Source of the DNA: DASWHK01 sp036398215 | Lineage (GTDB): Bacteria; Acidobacteriota; UBA890 | DNA: 26,457 nucleotides | Direction: 5' to 3' | Assembly (NCBI GenBank): GCA_036398215.1 | Contig: DASWHK010000218.1 | Location: 1-26,457 of the forward strand | Shown: piece after piece, positions 1 to 5,827 of the stretch | How positions within the stretch are numbered: position 1 is the stretch's first letter | How the letters are laid out: the number at the start of each line of letters is the position of its first letter | Notes under the pieces: generated by a model | Seen by the model: the letters and a program-made list of their open reading frames with translations, nothing else | What the model was told of the DNA's origin: nothing | The model's database searches: none | Translations under genes and position numbers: made by a program

Positions 1-2
1 TC

Positions 3-95
3 CTGGTGGCGCGCCTCGCCCGCAGGGCCCTCAACCGCGCGCTCGAAACCAGGCCATCGACCTCGGAGCAGCGGCCGCGCGAGGTACAACCATGA
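3..95 (+). CDS. 3' end of an upstream gene (partial), possibly TVP38/TMEM64-family membrane protein
   Basis: An open frame enters from the left edge and ends at a TGA that overlaps the ATG of the next gene in an ATGA arrangement. The visible tail is about 30 residues, basic and arginine-rich, as expected for the cytoplasmic C-terminus of a membrane protein. The four-base overlap suggests translational coupling with the flavoprotein that follows. From memory, flavoproteins of this type often sit next to TVP38/TMEM64-family genes, which is the only reason for naming that family. The visible sequence alone cannot identify it. Confidence 0.5.
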   Translation: MVARLARRALNRALETRPSTSEQRPREVQP

Positions 96-1630
96 AAACG
101 TCCAGCCGTCCCTCGGCACAGACGCTGATCGCGCCGGACGACGAGCACAATCGGGCGCTCGTCGACAACGTGCACCCTTCGTCGTGGACCAACCCGAAGG
201 CCTCCGGTCGATACAACCTGGTCGTCATCGGCGCGGGGACGGCAGGGCTGGTATCTGCGGTGGGCGCCGCCGGGCTGGGGGCAAGGGTCGCCATCGTGGA
301 GAAGCACCTCTTGGGGGGCGACTGTCTGAACTTCGGGTGCGTGCCGTCCAAGGGCATCCTCCGCGCCTCCCGCGCCGCTCACGACGTGCGCTCCGCCGCG
401 CTGTTCGGCGTGCACGTCGAAGGCGCAGCCCGCGTTGACTTCGGCGAGGTGATGGCGCGCATGCGACGCCTGCGGGCGGGCATTTCCCGGAACGACTCCG
501 CCGGCCGCCTCCAAGAGCTCGGTGTCGACGTCTACCTCGGTGAAGCGAAGTTCACGGGGCCCGACGTCGTTCAGGTGGGCGGGCAGGACCTACGGTTCAA
601 GAAGGCGGTGGTTGCCACCGGCGCGCGCGCCGCAACGCTGCCGGTGCCCGGGCTCGCCGAAACGGGCTTCCTGACCAACGAGACGGTCTTCTCTCTGACC
701 GAGCTTCCGCGCCGCCTGGTGGTCGTCGGCGCCGGGCCCATCGGCTGCGAGCTCGCCCAGGCGTTCCGCCGCTTCGGCAGCGGAGTCACGATCGTGAGCC
801 TCGACCCGCGACTCCTGCCTCGCGAGGGCGAGGACGCAGCGGCTGTGCTACGGGCGCGGTTCGGGAAGGAGGGCGTGCAGCTGGCGCTCGGCAGTCGCCT
901 CGTGCGGGTGGAGCGCGATGGGGCGAGCAAGATCATCACCTTTGACCGCGGCCGGGGAGAGGAACGGATCGCCGGCGACGAGATGCTCCTTGCTGTGGGT
1001 CGGGCCCCGAACGTCGACGGCCTCGGGCTCGAGAATGCGGGAATCGAGTTCGGTCGATCCGGAATCAAGGTTGATGACCGCCTGCGTACAACCAACCGTC
1101 GCGTATTTGCGGCAGGCGATGTCTGCTCGGCCTACAAGTTCACGCACGCCGCCGACGCCATGGCCCGCCTGGTCATCCAGAACGCATTCTTCTTGGGCCG
1201 CAAGAAGGTGAGCGCGCTTCATATTCCCTGGTGTACGTTCACCGACCCGGAGGTCGGGCATGTGGGGCTCGACGAGGAGGCGGCGGCAGCGCGGGGGCCC
1301 GACGTGAGCACCTATACCGTCGAGCTGGCCGAGATCGATCGCGCCGTCCTCGATGGGGAGACGGAGGGCTTCGCCCGCATTCACACCGATCGGCGCAGCG
1401 GGCGCATCCTGGGAGCGACGATCGTCGCGCGGCACGCCGGCGACATGCTCGGTGAGATCGTCTTGGCCATGAACAAAGGCATCCGGATCGGCGCGTTGGC
1501 GGGCGCCATCGCCCCATATCCTACGGTTGGGGAAGTCTGGAAACGCCTCGGCGACGTTCACCAGCGCTCCCGCCTCACTCCGCGAATGCGCTCGATCCTC
1601 ACGAGGTACTTTCGCTGGGCGAGGAGATGA
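92..1630 (+). CDS. MerA-like FAD-dependent pyridine nucleotide-disulfide oxidoreductase
   Basis: This 512-residue flavoprotein belongs to the dihydrolipoamide dehydrogenase/mercuric reductase family. An FAD-binding GAGTAG lies near residues 47-52, and the redox-active pair C78/C83 sits in GGDCLNFGCVPSK. A second Rossmann motif, VVGAGPIGCE, follows near residue 210, and a C-terminal dimerisation domain completes the fold. In lipoamide dehydrogenase the dimer domain supplies a catalytic His in HPT-x-x-E. Here that position is Tyr (Y476 in YPTVGE), which argues against lipoamide dehydrogenase. The protein also lacks the vicinal C-terminal cysteine pair and the N-terminal HMA domain of classical MerA, so mercuric reductase activity is unproven. 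It would be a cytoplasmic homodimer using NAD(P)H. The start is fixed by the ATGA overlap with the preceding frame, and a metallochaperone lies convergently downstream. Confidence 0.88.
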   Translation: MKTSSRPSAQTLIAPDDEHNRALVDNVHPSSWTNPKASGRYNLVVIGAGTAGLVSAVGAAGLGARVAIVEKHLLGGDCLNFGCVPSKGILRASRAAHDVRSAALFGVHVEGAARVDFGEVMARMRRLRAGISRNDSAGRLQELGVDVYLGEAKFTGPDVVQVGGQDLRFKKAVVATGARAATLPVPGLAETGFLTNETVFSLTELPRRLVVVGAGPIGCELAQAFRRFGSGVTIVSLDPRLLPREGEDAAAVLRARFGKEGVQLALGSRLVRVERDGASKIITFDRGRGEERIAGDEMLLAVGRAPNVDGLGLENAGIEFGRSGIKVDDRLRTTNRRVFAAGDVCSAYKFTHAADAMARLVIQNAFFLGRKKVSALHIPWCTFTDPEVGHVGLDEEAAAARGPDVSTYTVELAEIDRAVLDGETEGFARIHTDRRSGRILGATIVARHAGDMLGEIVLAMNKGIRIGALAGAIAPYPTVGEVWKRLGDVHQRSRLTPRMRSILTRYFRWARR

Positions 1631-1697
1631 CACGCGACAGATCGTTTTCGCTCTCGTGCAAGACGCCGGCGACGAGATCTGTCAGGGACGCTTTCAT
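1599..1697 (-). CDS. possible 32-residue small ORF, antisense to the flavoprotein 3' end
   Basis: A 32-codon frame starts at an ATG preceded by a clean GGAGG (1702-1706), four bases upstream. It runs past the stop of the metallochaperone gene and into the convergent flavoprotein gene. The peptide begins MKASLTDLVAG and is acidic and serine-rich at its end. No family is recognised. It could be a real small protein co-transcribed with the metallochaperone, a remnant, or chance. The ribosome site is the only positive evidence. Confidence 0.2.
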   Translation of the reverse strand: MKASLTDLVAGVLHESENDLSRVISSPSESTS

Positions 1698-1717
1698 GAT
1701 TCCTCCGTCGTGCCGAG

Positions 1718-2212
1718 TTACCCCGGCAAGGTTTGCTGCTCTTTCTGCTCGGACCGCGAGCCGCGGAGGGCGCGCGCCTTTTGGATCACTTCCTGTACAT
1801 CGCCCAGGCAGCACCGCCCCGACGGGTTGCGAACCTCGCACGCGCAGTTGCCTGCCTTCACCTCTGCCGCGATTCTGTCGGGAATCGTCGTTGTGCCGCT
1901 GCCGGCCAGCTCCGCCTCGAGATCGGCGCGGCGGTGCTGAAAGCAATAGCAAACCAGCGCCTCCGGAGACCTCGATTTGAAGCCCGGCACGACGTTCAGC
2001 CGCCGTCCGCTGATCACGGTGCCGTCCTCGCCGAAGTAGACCACCTCGCAATCCGTCTGCCGGCACAGAGCATAACGCTGGTCGGGCGGGACGACACCGC
2101 TTGTCAGCGCTGCCACCGTCAGGCGCTCGACGCTCTCGCCGCGCACGCCGCAGACGGGACATTGCCGCAGCCCACCGCCTGCGCAGAGCGCGGCACAAGA
2201 GGACTCGGTCAT
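1718..2212 (-). CDS. CopZ-type iron-sulfur/zinc metallochaperone-like protein
   Basis: The product is 164 residues and very cysteine-rich. A zinc-site pattern comes first: CPVCG at C18/C21, then C50 and C55. A second set follows, C88-Y-C90, C123/C125 and C134/C135, arranged like the [2Fe-2S]-binding (BFD-like) module in the N-terminal half of Archaeoglobus-type CopZ. The HMA copper-binding domain of full CopZ is absent. Proteins of this build are annotated as putative iron-sulfur cluster-binding metallochaperones and tend to occur with mercury or copper resistance genes. A MerR-type promoter at 2318-2349 drives it. Its start overlaps the stop of a 33-codon upstream frame (ATGA), and no good Shine-Dalgarno precedes it, so coupled translation is plausible. 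The function is inferred from cysteine spacing and context. Confidence 0.75.
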   Translation of the reverse strand: MTESSCAALCAGGGLRQCPVCGVRGESVERLTVAALTSGVVPPDQRYALCRQTDCEVVYFGEDGTVISGRRLNVVPGFKSRSPEALVCYCFQHRRADLEAELAGSGTTTIPDRIAAEVKAGNCACEVRNPSGRCCLGDVQEVIQKARALRGSRSEQKEQQTLPG

Positions 2213-2310
2213 CGGACGGCCCTGGCCCGAAACGCCGGCAGCCGAACCACTGCCCCGGCGCCGGCGAGCACCGCAAAGGTCGAGTGATAACCGCCGAAGA
2301 AACCGTCCAT
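2209..2310 (-). CDS. possible 33-residue leader peptide upstream of the metallochaperone
   Basis: This frame begins with an ATG at about the transcription start expected from the MerR-type promoter and ends in a TGA overlapping the metallochaperone ATG. It would therefore be read as a leaderless message and could deliver ribosomes to the next gene. The peptide is small, with a Gly/Ala/Val hydrophobic core and an Arg-rich tail. It resembles no family I recognise and could be a truncated membrane protein. Evidence is positional only. Confidence 0.3.
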   Translation of the reverse strand: MDGFFGGYHSTFAVLAGAGAVVRLPAFRARAVR

Positions 2311-2317
2311 GACCCGC

Positions 2318-2349
2318 ATGTTAGACGCTGTACCTTGCTACGGAGTCAA
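2318..2349 (-). promoter_or_regulatory. MerR-family-type promoter for the metallochaperone gene
   Basis: Read on the minus strand, a TTGACT -35 (2344-2349) is followed after 19-20 bp by TAACAT or CTAACA. The spacer holds an imperfect dyad, CTCCGTA-N6-TACAGCG. An over-long spacer carrying the dyad is the hallmark of promoters activated by MerR, CueR or ZntR, and the TTGACTCCGTA start closely resembles mer operator-promoters. No MerR-family gene is visible in the window, so the regulator would be encoded elsewhere. Confidence 0.6.
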
Positions 2350-2532
2350 GAACATCGGAATCGGCGGTGTCTGACAGACGTCCAGCTCTACGACCGCTGC
2401 TTCTGGCTATCTATGCCCGGCGCGGCCATGCCGGCCGTGCCCTGCAAGACTTTCCCGATCGGTGCGCAAAGCGTTCACAACCCCGGGCTCGAGGGCGCTC
2501 CTTTGCCCCCGAACCCGGCGCGGCGAGGGCGC

Positions 2533-2548
2533 TGGCACGGTCGTTGCA
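2533..2548 (+). promoter_or_regulatory. sigma-54 (-24/-12) promoter for the M48 protease gene
   Basis: TGGCACG-N4-TTGCA matches the sigma-54 consensus at every conserved position, with the -24 GG (2534-2535) and -12 GC (2546-2547) separated by the required 10 bp. Flanking positions also fit (C before TGGCACG, A after TTGC). Transcription should begin near 2559, giving a leader of about 175 nt before the start at 2736. Activation would need an AAA+ enhancer-binding protein, which is not encoded in this window. Confidence 0.72.
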
Positions 2549-2621
2549 TCATAAAATAGGGACAAGACTCGAACACGACCACGCCAGCACGGGCGTCGTG
2601 CTCGATGGCTCGCTTTGCGGG

Positions 2622-2708
2622 GGCGATCCATCGCCACGCTGCCGGGGCGATCCATCGCCACGCGGCCAAGGCGATCGATCGCCACGCTGCCGGGGGCGAT
2701 CCATCGCG
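2622..2708 (+). repeat. four tandem 24-bp repeats with a palindromic core
   Basis: Four copies of a roughly 24-bp unit start at 2622, 2646, 2670 and 2695. Each is centred on GGCGAT-CC-ATCGCC, and copy 3 is a perfect 14-bp palindrome (GGCGATCGATCGCC). The last copy ends 27 bp before the protease start. They lie in the predicted untranslated leader, where they could fold as RNA hairpins or bind a protein. They could alternatively be a non-functional tandem repeat. Confidence 0.85.
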
Positions 2709-2735
2709 CTACAAACGGATGCCGGGGAAGATCCC

Positions 2736-4256
2736 ATGAGCCAATATCACAGAACCAAGCGCCTGCCGCTCGTCAAGCTCGCCGTGGCGCTCGCGGCGGC
2801 GATGATCGTCGCCTCTTCTTGTACGGTCGCCATTCCGCCACCCGGCAGCGCCGCCGAGCAGCGGGTTATCGAACAGGGCGCCGAGTACGACAAGGCGATC
2901 AGCGCCCAGTTCGGCGTCTACGAGGACGAGCAGCTCACCGCCTACGTCAACCGCGTCGGGCAGAGGTTGGCGGCGCAATCGGAATGGCCGACGCTGCCGT
3001 GGACCTTTCGCGTCCTCGACTCGGCGGCGGTCAACGCCTTCGCCGTCCCCGGCGGCTACATCTACGTCACCCGTGGGCTGCTCGCCCACATGAACAGCGA
3101 GGCGGAGCTGGCCGGCGTTCTGGGCCACGAGATCGGCCACGTCACCGGCCGTCACGCCGCCGAGCAGCAGCGCCGCGCCACGCTGGCCAACATCGGGCTG
3201 CTGCTGGGCAGCGTGGTGTCGCCGGAGTTCGCCACCTACGGCCTGCAAACCGGCCTGGCGCAGACCGCCGTCGGGTTGACGCTGCTGAAGTACTCGCGCA
3301 GCCAGGAGCTCGAGTCCGACGAGAACGGCATCGGCTACGCCGTGGCGGCCGGCTACGACCCCAGCGGCATCGGCGCCTTCTTCGCCACCTTGCAGGCGCT
3401 CGCGGAAGAGCAAGGCGGGCGCGGCGTGCCGGGGTGGGCCTCGACGCACCCCGAGGTCGACGACCGCATCGAGCGTAGCCAAGGGTGGGCCGCTGAGGCC
3501 ATCACTCGCTTCGACGTCCGGGCGAGTGATCTGATCGTCAACCATCGCGGACACGTCCAGCAGCTCGACGGCATCATCTTCGGAGACGACCCCCGCCAGG
3601 GGTTCTTCCGCGACCAGCTCTTTCTGCACCCCGACCTGCGCTTCCGGATCGAGCTGCCGAACGGTTGGGAAGCGATCAACACGCGCGCCGCGGTGCAGGC
3701 GCTGGCGCCCGGCGAGGACGCCCTGGTGCAACTGACCCTGGCGCCGGTCGAACAGGGAGAGTCGCGCGACAGCTACATTCGCCGCTACCTCAACGACATC
3801 GGCGCACAGGTCAGCGCAACCGGCGACCGCGACGTCAACGGCAACTGGGCGCGGCAGGCCCGCTTCACCGTGCCGGGCCAGCAGGTCAGCTACGAGGTCC
3901 TGGCGACCTGGATCTGGCACCGGGACAACCTCTACCAGCTGCTCGGTATCTCCACGCCGAACCGTTACAGCCGCTACGACAACGTCTTCGCGGCCTCATT
4001 CGGCAGCTTCGACGAGCTGCGCGATCGCCAGGCGCTGAACGTCCGGCCCGCGCGCCTCGAGGTCGTGACGGCGGCCCGCCCGATGAGCCTGTCGGCGCTC
4101 ATCGCTCGCCATCCCGGCGTCGTCGCCGAGCCTCGCACGATCGCCCTGATCAACGCCGTCGGCCTGGAGGACCAGGTGGCGTCCAACCAGTTGGTGAAGC
4201 TGATCGAAGGCGATGCCATCTTGCTGGCGACCACCAGCACCCGCGGTCGGCGCTGA
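2736..4256 (+). CDS. M48-family zinc metalloprotease, lipoprotein
   Basis: The product is 506 residues. A type II signal peptide ends in a lipobox (ASSC, lipidated C29). The M48 peptidase domain follows, with HEIGH at H131-H135 and the third zinc ligand probably E193 in ELESD, the order seen in BepA/LoiP-like periplasmic proteases. Residues about 350-440 resemble a beta-rich domain common in M48 lipoproteins. The C-terminal 60 residues look like a degenerate LysM-like module. The likely role is quality control of outer-membrane or periplasmic proteins. I chose the ATG at 2736 because a GGGGAAG lies just upstream, the signal peptide begins there, and any longer frame would translate the sigma-54 promoter and the palindromic repeats. 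No other gene shares its transcript upstream. Confidence 0.93.
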   Translation: MSQYHRTKRLPLVKLAVALAAAMIVASSCTVAIPPPGSAAEQRVIEQGAEYDKAISAQFGVYEDEQLTAYVNRVGQRLAAQSEWPTLPWTFRVLDSAAVNAFAVPGGYIYVTRGLLAHMNSEAELAGVLGHEIGHVTGRHAAEQQRRATLANIGLLLGSVVSPEFATYGLQTGLAQTAVGLTLLKYSRSQELESDENGIGYAVAAGYDPSGIGAFFATLQALAEEQGGRGVPGWASTHPEVDDRIERSQGWAAEAITRFDVRASDLIVNHRGHVQQLDGIIFGDDPRQGFFRDQLFLHPDLRFRIELPNGWEAINTRAAVQALAPGEDALVQLTLAPVEQGESRDSYIRRYLNDIGAQVSATGDRDVNGNWARQARFTVPGQQVSYEVLATWIWHRDNLYQLLGISTPNRYSRYDNVFAASFGSFDELRDRQALNVRPARLEVVTAARPMSLSALIARHPGVVAEPRTIALINAVGLEDQVASNQLVKLIEGDAILLATTSTRGRR

Positions 4257-4304
4257 GGAGAAGGTCCCCGCTCGCACGCCGACAGCCGCCCAGCGTGGTC
4301 CCGA

Positions 4305-4411
4305 ACCTGGATGCCGGCCCAGCACGCGCTCGAGCCGGCGGTCCGCAGCCGTTCCGCGTTGTCTCAAACACCTGGATTGCCAGCCCGGCACGCGCTCGAG
4401 CCGGCGCTCCG
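4305..4411. repeat. two-copy direct repeat in the protease-ATPase intergenic region
   Basis: A 41-42 bp unit occurs at 4305-4345 and 4370-4411. It begins with ACCTGGAT and contains the shared block GCACGCGCTCGAGCCGGCG. Weaker similarity extends about 15 bp further upstream of each copy, giving a period near 65 bp. The shared block is partly self-complementary. This may be a dispersed intergenic repeat of the genome; no function is evident. Confidence 0.7.
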
Positions 4412-4455
4412 TCTCGTACCAGCGCGGACGACCTCTGCGAACGGACGGCATTGTT

Positions 4456-4547
4456 GCCAACACATTTGTTGTCGAGGGGCCTTGACGGCCCTGCGGGTTT
4501 CGGCGTACATTTTAGCCAACGAAACTGTTGGCAACATATCTGTTGGC
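4456..4547 (+). promoter_or_regulatory. promoter with three palindromic operator-like sites for the ATPase operon
   Basis: A sigma-70-like promoter has TTGACG (4482-4487), an 18-bp spacer and TACATT (4506-4511). Three 18-bp palindromes of the form GCCAACA-N4-TGTTGGC surround it. Site 1 (4456-4473) lies upstream of the -35. Sites 2 (4515-4532) and 3 (4530-4547) overlap each other by three bases and cover the expected start site. This is the geometry of a repressor that blocks the start and may loop to an upstream site. The strong GAGGAGG ribosome site lies immediately after at 4551-4557. The regulator is unknown and not obvious in the window. Confidence 0.65.
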
Positions 4548-4567
4548 GCAGAGGAGGCAGTTCCATC

Positions 4568-5824
4568 GTGGCTCAACGCTTACTCAACAAGGTGGGGCCG
4601 TGGGTCGACAACGAGGACTTCTGGAATCGGGAACGCGAGATCGAGCGGCTGACCAATCTACTCGACACCGGTCACAATGTTCTGCTCGTCGCGCCGCGGC
4701 GCGTTGGCAAGACGAGCTTGCTCCGCGAGACGCTCCGCCGCTTGGACGAGCGCGGCGAGGATTACGGCCTCTACGTGGACCTGCAGAAGTGCCACTCCCC
4801 GGAGGACGTCGTGGTGGCTCTCTCGCTGGCGACGCGAGTGTACGAGGACATTTGGCAGAGGACCCTCCAAGTATTCCGTCATGCGCTCGGTGAGCTCATC
4901 GACAGGATAGAAACGGTCTCCGCGGACACCATCGAGCTGAAGTTCCGCGAAGGAGCCGCCGACGCGTGGGCCCAGCGAGGCGACCGGGTGCTCTCGAACC
5001 TCGCGAGCATGGCCCGGCCAGCGGTCATCTGTCTGGACGAGCTCCCTGTCATGCTCTCGCGTCTCCTCCGCGGAGAGGCTGGAGACATCTCCCCTGAAGG
5101 GATCAGGAAAGCCGATGCCTTCCTGAGCTGGCTGCGTCAGGCATGCGGCGACTACCAGAAGAACCTTCGCTTCGTGATCTGCGGTTCGATCGGACTCGAG
5201 CCTGTTGTTGCGCGAGCGGGACTGAGTCACACGGTCGGGCATCTGAGGTCGTTCCCGCTCGAGCCGTGGGACCGAGAGACGGCCGATGGCTGTCTGGCCG
5301 CGCTCGCGGCAAGCTACGGTCTCGATCTCGACGCGGAGGTCCGCCAGCGGATGCTGGATCATTTGAAGTGGTGCGTTCCCCACCATGTCCAGATGTTCTT
5401 CGGTCATCTGTGCGACGACTGCGAACGGCGGGGGGTGCTTACGGTAGACGTCGACGCCGTCGACCGTGTGTACGCCAGCGACATGCTCGGGCCGCGCGGG
5501 CACGCGGAGCTCCACGACTACGAAGAGCGGCTCCTTCGCGTGCTGGGCCCCGACATGACGCCCCTCGCCCTCGAGCTCCTCACCGAGGCATCCGTCGTCG
5601 GAGTCCTCACGTCCAAGGCGATTTCGATGTTGACCGATTGCACCCTGGCCGACCGTGCCGAACGAGCCCGGACCGCCGACGCAGTCCTGGATGTTCTCCT
5701 GCACGACGGCTACCTGATTCGACGCCCGGGAGCCGACGGCGAGTTCGAGTTCGTCTCGGGCCTGGTTCGCGATTGGTGGGAGAGACGTTTCGGGCGCGAC
5801 TACGTGCGAGCAGAGGAGAGATAA
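4568..5824 (+). CDS. STAND-like AAA ATPase (first gene of a two-ATPase operon)
   Basis: The product is 418 residues. Walker A is APRRVGKTS (42-50) and Walker B is VICLDE (153-158), with a possible sensor motif FVICGS near 202-207. The PRR-x-GKTS loop and overall order recall the Archaeal_ATPase/PF01637 branch of STAND NTPases. The final 90 residues look like a winged-helix region ending in FVSGLVRDWW, a layout typical of that branch. There is no signal peptide or membrane segment, so it should be cytosolic. The GTG start is set by GAGGAGG ten bases upstream and by the operator-promoter just before it; in-frame codons further left run through that promoter. It is followed after only 3 bp by a second, different ATPase. 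The biological role is unknown; regulated ATPase switches of this kind occur in defence and signalling. Confidence 0.82.
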   Translation: MAQRLLNKVGPWVDNEDFWNREREIERLTNLLDTGHNVLLVAPRRVGKTSLLRETLRRLDERGEDYGLYVDLQKCHSPEDVVVALSLATRVYEDIWQRTLQVFRHALGELIDRIETVSADTIELKFREGAADAWAQRGDRVLSNLASMARPAVICLDELPVMLSRLLRGEAGDISPEGIRKADAFLSWLRQACGDYQKNLRFVICGSIGLEPVVARAGLSHTVGHLRSFPLEPWDRETADGCLAALAASYGLDLDAEVRQRMLDHLKWCVPHHVQMFFGHLCDDCERRGVLTVDVDAVDRVYASDMLGPRGHAELHDYEERLLRVLGPDMTPLALELLTEASVVGVLTSKAISMLTDCTLADRAERARTADAVLDVLLHDGYLIRRPGADGEFEFVSGLVRDWWERRFGRDYVRAEER

Positions 5825-5827
5825 AGA

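Noticed and set aside
2622..2708. CRISPR array
   Set aside because: The four 24-bp units are directly adjacent with no unique spacers and no cas genes are present.
2367..2735. N-terminal extension of the M48 protease gene up to 2367
   Set aside because: It would translate the sigma-54 promoter and the palindromic repeats and precede a clear lipoprotein signal peptide. The ATG at 2736 has its own ribosome site.
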